NCBI GenBank assembly: GCA_965215705.1
Contig: CBDCEE010000015.1
Span: 1-32,333 of the forward strand
Length of the DNA stretch: 32,333 nt
Source: JAAXPZ01 sp965215705
Lineage (GTDB): Bacteria; Campylobacterota; Campylobacteria; Campylobacterales; Sulfurovaceae
Reading direction: 5' to 3'
A program made the translations under genes and the position numbers. The notes under the pieces were generated by a model, which saw only the letters and a list, made by a program, of their open reading frames with translations, was not told the origin of the DNA and made no database searches. Positions 7,223 to 14,860 of the stretch are shown here, piece by piece; the first letter of the stretch is position 1, and each line of letters starts with the position of its first letter.

Positions 7223-8050
7223 CTAATTCTGATTAAATCCGAACTCTCTCGTCAACAATACCCTCTTCCACCAACTTTCTCTCTCCAATATTATTTTATC
7301 ATCAACTGTTGATTTAAAAATATCAAGAATTGAATATTTGAAATGCTCTTTGATATATCGAAACTCTAATTTTTTCAACTCAATATTTCCACCATGCCCT
7401 GTCTTGACATAAGATTGCCAACGACCCAGAATCATATCTTCACCATAGGCAGATCCCACATACATTTTGCCACTTTTGGTATCTGTTATCAGATAGACGC
7501 CTTTTTGGTTTTGTAATGCTGTTTTCCAACTCTCTTTTGATACCAACCTTGACAGTTGTTGCCAAGAAATATTCACTTTGTCATAACCAGGGAAGATATC
7601 ATTATCAAAAGTATCTGGTAGGATTTGCACTACTTCACATTCTTCGATAACAGACTCAGCCAAACGAATCATATTTTGTGATCTATTTTTAAATCTAATA
7701 ATTAAGCGACCAAAATACTTCTCATATTCTGACAAAACCTCATACTCATAACCTATACCGTTAAATAGATTTAAATCCTCAGTGACCCTGCCGATATGAA
7801 ACAATAACCATAAATCTTCACGCTCACTCATTCGAACAAATCCAAGCGTAATCTGATGTTTTTTATAAGATTTAGTTTTGCTATAATTCCAATATTGTCC
7901 TCTCAACAAGCTTGCATAATCATTATTTTTGAATATTTCAATAGGACTCCAATTGTTATCAAACATGATGTTGAATCTAATTTTTACATTCTTCAAATCA
8001 TTTAGTTTTAGAATTTCATTTAATAGTATTTTTTCTGTTTTATTATTCAT
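7223..8050 (-). CDS. GIY-YIG nuclease-domain protein
   Basis: A 275-residue protein with an uncharacterised N-terminal part (1-180) and a GIY-YIG endonuclease domain at the C-terminus (about 183-273). The motif reads GVY (184-186) and MYVG (196-199), followed by catalytic-type R210 in LGRW, the glutamate in LERESWWK (E256) and the terminal asparagine in FGFN (N273). All expected catalytic positions are filled, so the nuclease may be active. It starts at ATG 8050 behind AAGGTG. It stands alone without a methyltransferase beside it, so a restriction-modification role is not shown; defence or mobile-element functions are possible. Confidence 0.8.
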   Translation of the reverse strand: MNNKTEKILLNEILKLNDLKNVKIRFNIMFDNNWSPIEIFKNNDYASLLRGQYWNYSKTKSYKKHQITLGFVRMSEREDLWLLFHIGRVTEDLNLFNGIGYEYEVLSEYEKYFGRLIIRFKNRSQNMIRLAESVIEECEVVQILPDTFDNDIFPGYDKVNISWQQLSRLVSKESWKTALQNQKGVYLITDTKSGKMYVGSAYGEDMILGRWQSYVKTGHGGNIELKKLEFRYIKEHFKYSILDIFKSTVDDKIILERESWWKRVLLTREFGFNQN

Positions 8051-8118
8051 TTTTCACCTTTTTAGTAGTGAGTTACAAGGATTTGGTATCAATTCAATTA
8101 AAATGCTTCCTCTATATT

Positions 8119-8388
8119 CTATATCTTCAACTCCAACTTATTCGTACTATAGTTATGTACGAGAGACTGGATGATACTCTGGTATGAGATACCGATATCA
8201 GCCGCTCTCTGTTTTATAAAGTCCAGATCGGATCTTTTGAGGTTGATGCTGATCTGTTTCTTTTCATTGAGATAGGCTAGCGTATCACTCGCCATCTCTT
8301 TGAGTGCCTCATTATCCACTGGCACTGAAACAACAGACCCATTCTCTACCGCATCCAATAAATCCAACTCTTCTTCTGTATATTTCAT
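8119..8388 (-). CDS. Ribbon-helix-helix (CopG-like) antitoxin, toxin partner missing
   Basis: An 89-residue protein: an acidic N-terminus (KYTEEELDLLDAVENG) followed by QISINLKRSDLDFIKQRAADIGISYQSIIQSLVHNY, a CopG-type DNA-binding strand and two helices. Such antitoxins normally follow their toxin gene. Here ATG 8388 overlaps (ATGA) the stop of a short frame ending LSYLEIRNKEKNR, but only about 86 bp separate it from the preceding HTH antitoxin. The toxin that should lie upstream therefore seems to have been deleted. GGAGAA provides the ribosome binding site. Confidence 0.75.
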   Translation of the reverse strand: MKYTEEELDLLDAVENGSVVSVPVDNEALKEMASDTLAYLNEKKQISINLKRSDLDFIKQRAADIGISYQSIIQSLVHNYSTNKLELKI

Positions 8389-8473
8389 CTGTTCTTCTCC
8401 TTATTTCTTATCTCCAGATACGACAAGATAGTGCATGTACTAACGAGAGAAAAGGTCGGATAAAGCCTCAGCC

Positions 8474-8759
8474 CTACCCAATAGAAATATGCAACTTCTT
8501 GCCCAATGCCAAAGAAGCAGACTCCAAGTGTACGAAGTGTCAGTGACGCATGGGTTGGACTGAGCAGTCTATCTACAGATGCTCTGCTCGTATCCATCAT
8601 CTGTGCCATTTTGGTTTTGGTAATATTTTGTGCTTGCATCTCTTGCTCTATCTGATAGGCTATGACTCTCTTGATAGCGACAGTCTCTACCTCTGCTAGC
8701 ACACCATCCTCTTCAAATAGTGCATCTACATCACTTGCCATGTTTTTGGTTAGTTTCAT
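8474..8759 (-). pseudogene. HTH addiction-module antitoxin with one frameshift
   Basis: From ATG 8759: MKLTKNMASDVDALFEEDG, then an XRE-type helix-turn-helix (NITKTKMAQMMDTSRASVDR, about 44-63) and SLTLRTL. One extra base near 8522-8527 throws the frame. Removing it gives ESASLALGKKLHISIG and a stop at 8474, a 94-residue antitoxin of the HigA/HTH type that partners Gp49-like toxins. Uncorrected, the frame runs on to 8385 with unrelated residues. Its start overlaps the stop of the toxin remnant by four bases (ATGA), the usual translational coupling of such pairs. Confidence 0.8.
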
Positions 8760-8950
8760 CTGATCTCCTTTTGTCTCTTGATCGCTAGGTCTATGTCACT
8801 CTTGGGCGTTTTTTGTGTTTTTTTGATAAAACCATGGAGCAATACCATATAAGAAGCCTCCACAGCAAAGATAATGCGTACTATCAGCCGCTATCTGACT
8901 GGTTTTTTACCGCTGGCTGAGATATAAAAAAGAGAGGTTATTTTTTTCAT
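8756..8950 (-). pseudogene. Gp49/HigB-like toxin with internal deletion and stop
   Basis: This is not a continuous ORF. From ATG 8950 the frame reads MKKITSLFYISASGKKPVR, then TAG, then in the same frame RLIVRIIFAVEASYMVLLHGF and IKKTQKTPKSDIDLAIKRQK to a stop overlapping the antitoxin start. The second block is the typical C-terminal half of phage-derived Gp49-like RelE-fold toxins (about 110 residues); here only 63 sense codons remain, so roughly 40 codons of the middle have been lost. This is real decay rather than a read error, and it leaves the antitoxin without a functional toxin. Confidence 0.78.
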
Positions 8951-8955
8951 AGCAA

Positions 8956-8984
8956 AGTGTATCAAAAAAGATACATATTGTCAA
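8956..8984 (-). promoter_or_regulatory. Promoter of the decayed toxin/HTH pair with a built-in operator
   Basis: On the minus strand TTGACA (8979-8984), spacer 17, TACACT (8956-8961), then five bases and the ATG of the toxin. TGTATC (8958-8963) and GATACA (8970-8975) form a perfect 6-bp dyad around six As, spanning the -10 and spacer: a likely antitoxin operator. The geometry is the same as at the higB promoter. Confidence 0.7.
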
Positions 8985-9080
8985 GAGTATGTAGAGCTGA
9001 TTTCTCTCATTCCCACAATTTTCGTGAGATTGTATAAAAACACATCAAGCTAATGAAATCTCTCTATTGTGCAGATAACC

Positions 9081-9575
9081 TCATTTCAAAAAAGTCTTCT
9101 CACTCAAATAAAAATCTTTCTTTTTCTTGGTACTAAAAAGTACTCGACTCAGCCTATCACTCTCTTTTTTGAAATCTATACCTAGTATCTTAATGATCTT
9201 GAGTACTCTTTTTTGATGTTTGGGCATCTGCACATCTAACATGGATCGATAGAAGCATGTTTCGGCATCTTTACACTTCAGAATACTGTTTTTGATTTTT
9301 TTACCTGTAAGTTCTTGATAGATGAGATCATATACATAGAGCCTATAGGCTTTTGGATACATCGCACCTATATGGGCTTTGAGTTTTATTTTTAATGTTA
9401 CATCTCTATCCTGAGAAAAGAAGTTTTCACACACCATTTGAAAGAGTAACTTGCTATCTGTATCTATAAAGGCATCATTCCCTTGCCAATACACAGTAGT
9501 GACGATACTCATAGGTTTTTTATCGCCAAACAGTCCTTTTGACTTCCAGTTGGCTTGCTTGATCTTGGTTTTCAC
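9081..9575 (-). CDS. Hypothetical protein downstream of brnA
   Basis: A lysine-rich, soluble protein of 164 residues starting with GTG at 9575, nine bases after the brnA stop, so it is probably cotranscribed with brnTA. It begins KTKIKQANWKSKGLFGDKKP and includes CKDAETCFYRSMLDVQMPKH. I recognise no domain. The GTG start has only a weak ribosome binding site (GGAAGA). It may be an accessory gene of the toxin-antitoxin locus or an unrelated cargo gene. Confidence 0.55.
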   Translation of the reverse strand: MKTKIKQANWKSKGLFGDKKPMSIVTTVYWQGNDAFIDTDSKLLFQMVCENFFSQDRDVTLKIKLKAHIGAMYPKAYRLYVYDLIYQELTGKKIKNSILKCKDAETCFYRSMLDVQMPKHQKRVLKIIKILGIDFKKESDRLSRVLFSTKKKKDFYLSEKTFLK

Positions 9576-9584
9576 TGGGTCTTC

Positions 9585-9797
9585 CTATCTCGTACCCATA
9601 AACTCCATCAATTCTTTATCTTTAGCAAGCAAAGCATTCACAACTTCACTCAAATTTTTCTTCTGTTTTTTAGCCAGTACAGCTATAAAGCTCTCTACTT
9701 CAGGTTCGAGATAAATAGGGAGATTAAATGTAGCGTCTTCTCGATAAAATTTACCCCGCTCGCCATTGCTAAAATCATATTCTTCTTTCATATTCAT
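9585..9797 (-). CDS. brnA: BrnA-like antitoxin (ribbon-helix-helix)
   Basis: A 70-residue partner of the adjacent BrnT. The C-terminal half (FNLPIYLEPEVESFIAVLAKKQKKNLSEVVNALLAKD) has the strand-helix-helix pattern of a RHH DNA-binding dimer; the N-terminus (EEYDFSNGERGKFY) is a typical toxin-embracing segment of CopG-type antitoxins. ATG 9797 overlaps the brnT stop by four bases, giving toxin-first order and translational coupling. In the BrnTA family the antitoxin neutralises the RNase and represses the operon together with it. Intact. Confidence 0.85.
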   Translation of the reverse strand: MNMKEEYDFSNGERGKFYREDATFNLPIYLEPEVESFIAVLAKKQKKNLSEVVNALLAKDKELMEFMGTR

Positions 9798-10087
9798 CCT
9801 TCCATGTAGTTTTTTTGTTCAGTCTTTGTTGCTTTCCGAGCAGAGATGAGACGAATATTACAGTTTTCTTCATCTGTTGAGATATATGTATGGATAACAA
9901 CCAATGTCCTGGTCACTTCATCCATCCCTATAGTCAACCATCTCTCTTCATCCTCGCTATGCTCTTCATCCGCAATAGAGATAGCACGCTCATCTCTAAA
10001 AACAGTAATAGCACTCTCAAAGCTAATCTTATGCTTTGAGAGATTGGTGCGTGCTTTTATTCGATCCCATTCAAAATTATAGTTCAT
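9794..10087 (-). CDS. brnT: BrnT ribonuclease toxin
   Basis: A 97-residue member of the BrnT (PF04365) family, RelE-fold RNases that inhibit translation. Recognisable blocks are NFEWDRIKARTNLSKHKISF near the N-terminus, the central DEERWLTIGMDEVTRTLVVIHTY, and the C-terminal IRLISARKATKTEQKNY with the conserved arginine/lysine residues. It starts at ATG 10087 with AAGGTGAT as ribosome binding site. It is the first gene of a two- or three-gene operon. It is the only toxin-antitoxin pair in this window in which both genes are intact. Confidence 0.9.
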   Translation of the reverse strand: MNYNFEWDRIKARTNLSKHKISFESAITVFRDERAISIADEEHSEDEERWLTIGMDEVTRTLVVIHTYISTDEENCNIRLISARKATKTEQKNYMEG

Positions 10088-10113
10088 CTATCACCTTGAG
10101 ACTATTTTGAATT

Positions 10114-10132
10114 AGTATAACAAAAGTTTGTT
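10114..10132 (-). promoter_or_regulatory. Probable brnTA -10 and operator
   Basis: TATACT on the minus strand (10114-10119) overlaps a perfect dyad AACAAA-AG-TTTGTT (10119-10132), 27 bases upstream of brnT. No good -35 is present, which would fit a regulated promoter; the assignment is inferred. Confidence 0.45.
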
Positions 10133-10181
10133 AATTCTGATATAAAAGATCCATAAATATCAGCACACACAATGAAGTGTA

Positions 10182-10521
10182 TCAATCCTTCTTCTTGATC
10201 ATCCACTTCTTAAAAGGCTGCAAAGAGCTGATATAGTCCGCAACATCTCTGAACTCTTCATCTTCTAGAGGAAGTGTGGGCATGGCATTGGCACTGTAGC
10301 CAAATTGTTTGTAGTAGGTATAGGGGTCTTTGGCATAGGCTGCTATCTCCTCTTTTGGTTTTGGTATACGCGACCAGATTAAAGTCTGGGCCCAGTGCCC
10401 TGCCCCCGTTGACAGTGTGGCACATGGCACAGTTGGCGGCATAGACAGCTTTGCCTTTTTTTACATCGGCAAGCAGGTGTGTGCTTATGAGGAGTATGAG
10501 TAAAATAGTCATCTGCTTCAA
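10182..10521 (-). pseudogene. Small c-type cytochrome with one frameshift
   Basis: A periplasmic monohaem cytochrome c. The N-terminus (TILLILLISTHLLADVKKG) is a signal peptide, followed by the haem-binding CAMCH and GGRALGPDFNLVAYTKTK. At the A4 run (10353-10356 on the plus strand) the frame shifts; the other frame then continues EEIAAYAKDPYTYYKQFGYS with the likely axial Met in NAMPTLPLEDEEF, to a stop at 10182. Together this makes about 112 residues, normal for the family. The start may be TTG 10521 (after AAAGGA) or ATG 10512. The lesion sits in a homopolymer, so it could be an assembly error in a working gene. Confidence 0.85.
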
Positions 10522-10611
10522 GACAAATTCCTTTGGTTAAAATTATAATTAAGAGTTAAATAGTCTTAATTAAATAGAGACGAAATATAACGGAATAGTC
10601 TTAGGGTTTTC

Positions 10612-10639
10612 TTGATGTATGTCAATAATCAGATAAAAT
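10612..10639 (+). promoter_or_regulatory. Promoter for the DMT transporter
   Basis: TTGATG (10612-10617), spacer 16, TAAAAT (10634-10639). The -10 overlaps the upstream ATG at 10638, which therefore cannot be on the message. This supports the downstream start at 10689. Confidence 0.5.
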
Positions 10640-10688
10640 GACTCCTATTTACTCTTTTTTGATAAAGAAATATGGGTATACTTCTTCC

Positions 10689-11570
10689 ATGAAAACAATT
10701 CAAAACGCCACACTTCTCGACTATTTTTGGCTGATGCTGCTCTCTGCTATCTGGGGGAGTGCTTTTGTGGGGATCGGGTATGCGTTGAGTGCATTTCACC
10801 CTCTGATCGTGGCGTTTTATCGTATCTTGGTAGCGGCTTTGGTGATACTGGGCTTTATCTGGGCGAAAGGGCTCTCCTTTCCCAGAGATAGGCAGAGCTG
10901 GACGCTACTCATCCTACTGGGACTGATCAACAATGCCCTGCCGTTCTATCTCATCTCATGGGGGCAACAATATGTGAGTGCCAGCACCGCAGCAGTGATA
11001 CTGGCGATCGGACCTTTTGTAGCACTGATCATGGCACATTGGCTTACCCATGATGAGAAGATCACACCCTTCAAGCTCATCGGTGTTGCCTTGGGCTTTA
11101 TCGGAGTGTTTATCCTCTTTGGGGAGGATTTCTTCAAAGGAGAGCTCAACAGTCTCTACGGTAAACTGGCGATCCTCATCGCAACCATAGGCTACGTCTC
11201 CTCTGGACTGATGATCCGCAAACTCAGCCATATCGATACACTCGTCTGTGCGGGGTCTATGTTTATGACGGCTGTACTTTGGATGCTACCCTTTATCTGG
11301 TTCGTGCCTTTTGACAGTGCATCTATCCTCTCCGCTCCCTTCCTGACCATACTCTATCTCGCTGTCATCCCCACAGCCCTCGCCTCCATCATCCGTATCC
11401 AGCTCGTACAGAGAACAGGGGTACAGTTCATGTCCCAGGTCTCCTATCTCATCCCTCTGTTTGCTATCTTCTGGGCATGGGTATTTTTCGGCTCTGTACC
11501 TGAACTCATCGTCTGGGTGGCTCTGGCATTGATACTCAGTGGGCTGTTTATACGGAAGCTAAAAACGTGA
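10689..11570 (+). CDS. DMT-superfamily (EamA) transporter
   Basis: A 293-residue inner-membrane exporter-type protein with ten predicted helices arranged as two EamA repeats (about 10-140 and 155-290). Typical features are WLMLLSAIWGSAFVGIGYAL in helix 1, FYRILVAAL in helix 2, the AAVILAIGPFVALIMAHW segment ending repeat 1 and the PLFAIFWAWVFFGSVPE segment near the end. Substrates of this family (amino acids, metabolites, cofactors) cannot be predicted here. ATG 10689 is chosen because the earlier in-frame ATG (10638) lies in the -10 box and adds a non-membrane extension. The riboswitch further on does not control it. Confidence 0.85.
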   Translation: MKTIQNATLLDYFWLMLLSAIWGSAFVGIGYALSAFHPLIVAFYRILVAALVILGFIWAKGLSFPRDRQSWTLLILLGLINNALPFYLISWGQQYVSASTAAVILAIGPFVALIMAHWLTHDEKITPFKLIGVALGFIGVFILFGEDFFKGELNSLYGKLAILIATIGYVSSGLMIRKLSHIDTLVCAGSMFMTAVLWMLPFIWFVPFDSASILSAPFLTILYLAVIPTALASIIRIQLVQRTGVQFMSQVSYLIPLFAIFWAWVFFGSVPELIVWVALALILSGLFIRKLKT

Positions 11571-11594
11571 TATAATCGTTCCAAAGGAGCAGCC

Positions 11595-11976
11595 ATGCCA
11601 TTTACTCAGAATCAGCCTCAAAGAGGGAAAATCACCAGAGTTCAAACAGTCTATCAGCCATGCTGTACATAATGCACTCATAGAGGTCTTTGGTATCCCC
11701 TCCGATGATATGTTTCAGATCATTGAGGAGGTACCAGCCCAGAACATCATCTACCCTCCCAGCTATATGGGCATCCCACACACCGATGAGATCATCTACA
11801 TCATCATCACTGCCAAATCAGGCAGAAGTGTAGAGATGAAACAGAAGCTCTATCAATATATCGCCACTTCTATACATGACAGTACGGGGCATCCTATGAG
11901 TGATGTGTTTATCGTCATGGTAGAAAATAATGAAGAGGATTGGTCATTTGGGGATGGACTTGCACAGCTTGTTTAA
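11595..11976 (+). pseudogene. Tautomerase (4-oxalocrotonate tautomerase superfamily) with one frameshift
   Basis: AAGGAG precedes ATG 11595, giving MPFT with the catalytic-type N-terminal proline. One extra base (about 11604-11607) then shifts the frame. The rest, RISLKEGKSPEFKQSISHAV, NALIEVFGIPSDDMFQIIEE and further to LAQLV at 11976, is in the next frame. The corrected protein has 126 residues, matching long tautomerases of this superfamily. Because Pro-1 must be the mature N-terminus, internal starts cannot rescue activity. It is either a recent pseudogene or a read error. Confidence 0.8.
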
Positions 11977-12046
11977 AAATACGTCAAGATCCTTCTCTCT
12001 CTACTTAACCCAACTTTTATCCTAACATGTTATATTATCAATTCAA

Positions 12047-12150
12047 TCCTCTCGGGGTGCTAGGCAACTAGCTGAGAAGGTATCAGAATATGATTTCTGT
12101 CTACCTACCCGCTGAACTTGAACCAGACAATTCTGGCGTAAGGAAGAGAT
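12047..12150 (+). ncRNA. TPP riboswitch (THI element)
   Basis: The conserved core is present in order: CTCGGGGTGC (12051-12060), GCTGAGA (12071-12077), ACCCGCTGAACTTGAACCAG (about 12107-12125) and CTGGCGTAAGGAA (about 12133-12145). The P3 region (about 12079-12104) is variable. It lies immediately upstream of thiB and links thiamine import to cellular thiamine pyrophosphate. Confidence 0.95.
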
Positions 12151-12192
12151 GCTACTTTTATCCTATGGATCAAAACCATGCCTCTCTTTTTT
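12144..12192 (+). terminator. Possible expression platform of the TPP riboswitch
   Basis: AAGAGA (12144-12149) can pair with TCTCTT (12183-12188), with GC/GC and an inner ATGG/CCAT (12165-12168 with 12175-12178); a run of six Ts follows (12187-12192). The stem shares the 3' end of the aptamer, so alternative pairing is likely. The regulatory direction cannot be fixed by eye. Confidence 0.4.
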
Positions 12193-12213
12193 AGCCTCAT
12201 AACAAGGATAGAC

Positions 12214-13218
12214 ATGAAAAAAATCATCACACTTATTACAGCTACTTTATGGGCATGCACCACACTTTCTGCAGCAGAGACCAAACCTACACTCACCATC
12301 TACACCTACGACTCCTTCGCTGCATCCTGGGGGCCAGCACCCAAGATCAAGGAGGCATTTGAGAAAGAGAACAACTGCACCCTCAAGTTTGTCCCCTCCT
12401 CTAGTTCTATCGGCTCACTACGCAAGATCCAGATGGAAGGTACCAAGACCAAAGCAGATATCCTCCTCGGACTGGATACCTCTATCGCACAAACAGCCAA
12501 AGAGACGGGACTGTTCGCCAAGCATAGTGTCGATACGAGCAGAGCCGTACTGCCTACTGAGTGGAGTGACGACAGCTTTGTGCCCTTTGACTACAGCTAC
12601 TTTGCCTTTGTCTATGATATGAACCGTACAGAGAAAGCGCCAAGCTCATTTGAAGAGTTGGCAGCGATGCCAAAGGATTTCAAGATCGTTATCCAGGACC
12701 CTCGTTCCTCTACACCTGGTCTGGGACTACTGCTCTGGATCAAATCGATCTACGGTGATAAAGCATCTGACTACTGGAAGAAGCTCTCCCCTCATATCCT
12801 CACCATCACCAAAGGCTGGTCAGAGGCGTATGGACTCTTCCTCAAAGGCGAAGCAGACATGGTACTCTCCTATACCACCTCCCCTGCCTACCACATCATC
12901 GCAGAGGAGAAGACCAACTACCTCGCTGCCAAGTTCAAAGAGGGACACTATGGTCAGATCGAAGTAGCAGCTATGCTCAAAAGCAGTCAGCACAAAGCAC
13001 TCGCACAGAAGTTTCTACAGTTCATGCTTACTGATACGTTTCAAGATATCATCCCTACTACCAACTGGACCTATCCTGTGATCAAAACAAAAAAAGGACT
13101 ACCCGAAGGTTTCCTGACGTTGGAGATCCCTTCCAAAATGCTGCTGATGGAGGGCAAAACTGTCGAAGCAACCCGTAAAGCCATTATCAATGAGTGGATG
13201 AAAGCCACTGCAAAATAA
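12214..13218 (+). CDS. thiB: Thiamine ABC transporter, periplasmic binding protein
   Basis: A 334-residue thiamine/TPP-binding protein. ATG 12214 is chosen because AAGGA precedes it and it begins directly with a signal peptide (MKKIITLITATLWACTTLSA, cleavage near residue 21); an upstream ATG lies in the leader. Family features include LTIYTYDSFAASWGPAPKIK at the mature N-terminus, CTLKFVPSSSSIGSLRKIQ, ADILLGLDTSIAQ, SFVPFDYSYFAFVYD and the later ELANMPKDF-like and QDPRSSTPGLGLLLW segments. Downstream the thiP gene starts four bases later. A TPP riboswitch controls the pair. Confidence 0.93.
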   Translation: MKKIITLITATLWACTTLSAAETKPTLTIYTYDSFAASWGPAPKIKEAFEKENNCTLKFVPSSSSIGSLRKIQMEGTKTKADILLGLDTSIAQTAKETGLFAKHSVDTSRAVLPTEWSDDSFVPFDYSYFAFVYDMNRTEKAPSSFEELAAMPKDFKIVIQDPRSSTPGLGLLLWIKSIYGDKASDYWKKLSPHILTITKGWSEAYGLFLKGEADMVLSYTTSPAYHIIAEEKTNYLAAKFKEGHYGQIEVAAMLKSSQHKALAQKFLQFMLTDTFQDIIPTTNWTYPVIKTKKGLPEGFLTLEIPSKMLLMEGKTVEATRKAIINEWMKATAK

Positions 13219-13222
13219 CCCT

Positions 13223-14860
13223 ATGCTCAAGCAGGCAAGTAGACTCAAAACCTCGCTCTTTCCAGGACTGTTGGTCTCACTGGGTCTGCTTGGTTTTGCT
13301 TGTTTGCTCTTTTTTACCCTCTACCTTTCCGCAAGTACAGCTTCCCTCTCGCAGATCGATACACGGATACTCTCTCTGGTCAGATTTACCCTCTATCAGG
13401 CAACACTCTCTACGATACTCTCAGTTAGCTTAGGTACCCTGCTGGCATGGAGTCTGGCACACCAGCCACACTTCCCCGGCAGACGTTATCTGGTGGCACT
13501 CTTCTCCTCGTCACTGGTACTGCCTACACTCATCATGGTCTTTGGACTGATCACGATCCTGGGCAACAATGGCTGGCTCAACCATCTATCACAGATGCTC
13601 TTTGGCTTCAGCTTCGGAAGCTGGCTCTATGGACTGGGTGGCATCTTGATCGCCCATGTCTATCTCAACGCCTCCTTTGCCTCTCGAAGCCTGCTCCATA
13701 GCTTTGAGTCTATCCCTGTAGAGAAATACCGACTCGCCAAGAGCCTGGGATTTTCAGCATGGCAACGGTTTTGGCTGATCGAGTGGCCAGCGATCAAGTC
13801 TACTCTGATCAGTATCTCTGCTACGGTCTTTCTACTCTGCTTCACCTCCTTTGCGATCGTCCTGATCCTGGGAGGCTCTCCCTCCTACAATACTTTGGAA
13901 GTGGCGATCTATGAAGCGGTCAAGCTCGACTTTGATATCGCTTTTGCTCTCAAACTGGCACTTATCCAACTGGGTATCTCTACCTTGCTGGTACTGTTCT
14001 CCTCCGGGTTTCGTTCAGGACTTGGCAATCTCAAGCTTGACTCCATACCCATCACTTGGAAGGAACCCAGAGGCAGATCCCTACTACAGCAGACTACGAT
14101 CACGCTACTGGCAGTGGTCTTTCTCCTGCCATTGATAGCGATCATCACCGATGGGATAGGGGCAGACTTCTCCAGGATCATAAGCACCCCTCTCTTCCTA
14201 CGCTCTTTTGTCAGTAGTATCGCCATTGCCACGGTCTCTGCTACGATTACGGTGCTCTTTTCGCTCCTACTCAGCGATGCCAGACGCAACTTTACCCTGC
14301 CCTACAGGATGCCAGACTCCCCTATGAGTAAGCTCCTGGGACTGTTGATCGCCTTCAGTGGTAACCTCTATCTAGCGATCCCTTCACTGATCCTTGGATT
14401 TGGATTTTTCCTTATCTCCCAGCAGTTTGAAGCACCACTGCTGCTCTGGGCATTGGTCGCTGTAGTGACGGCCAATGTTCTGATGAGCCTCCCCTTTGCG
14501 CTATCGATCCTCACACCCGCCATGCATAAAACAGCTAAGCGATACGATAAACTAAGCTTCTCACTGGGGCTCACCCCTCTGGCACGATGGCGATACTGTG
14601 AACTGCCTTATCTACGCTCTTCTCTAGCCTATATCTTTGCTCTCTCTTTTGCTCTTTCGCTGGGAGACCTGGGCGTGATCGCCCTCTTCGGCAGTGATGA
14701 GATCACGACACTCCCCTGGTATCTCTATCAACTCATGGGCTCCTATCGCAGTACCGATGCAGCAGGAGTCGCACTGATACTACTCCTGCTCGTACTAACT
14801 GTTTTTACCTTCATCCCCATACTCTTCAACAAACAAAAAAGATCTAAACCTCATAATTAG
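13223..14860 (+). CDS. thiP: Thiamine ABC transporter, permease
   Basis: A 545-residue double permease, close to the length of E. coli ThiP (about 536), with around twelve membrane helices. Each half carries an EAA-type loop that contacts the ATPase: FESIPVEKYRLAKSLGFSAW in the first and AMHKTAKRYDKLSFSLGLTP in the second. It follows thiB by four bases. The expected ATPase gene thiQ does not follow: the next base after the stop belongs to the stop codon of a convergent operon, so the import system lacks its own ATPase here. Confidence 0.93.
   Translation: MLKQASRLKTSLFPGLLVSLGLLGFACLLFFTLYLSASTASLSQIDTRILSLVRFTLYQATLSTILSVSLGTLLAWSLAHQPHFPGRRYLVALFSSSLVLPTLIMVFGLITILGNNGWLNHLSQMLFGFSFGSWLYGLGGILIAHVYLNASFASRSLLHSFESIPVEKYRLAKSLGFSAWQRFWLIEWPAIKSTLISISATVFLLCFTSFAIVLILGGSPSYNTLEVAIYEAVKLDFDIAFALKLALIQLGISTLLVLFSSGFRSGLGNLKLDSIPITWKEPRGRSLLQQTTITLLAVVFLLPLIAIITDGIGADFSRIISTPLFLRSFVSSIAIATVSATITVLFSLLLSDARRNFTLPYRMPDSPMSKLLGLLIAFSGNLYLAIPSLILGFGFFLISQQFEAPLLLWALVAVVTANVLMSLPFALSILTPAMHKTAKRYDKLSFSLGLTPLARWRYCELPYLRSSLAYIFALSFALSLGDLGVIALFGSDEITTLPWYLYQLMGSYRSTDAAGVALILLLLVLTVFTFIPILFNKQKRSKPHN

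Noticed and set aside
5895..7227. Target-site duplication around the IS256 element
   Set aside because: Flanks at all tested repeat boundaries (25, 29 or 33 bp) differ; no duplication can be claimed.
10638..10688. Upstream ATG as start of the DMT transporter
   Set aside because: It overlaps a plausible -10 box and would add a non-membrane extension; 10689 fits better.
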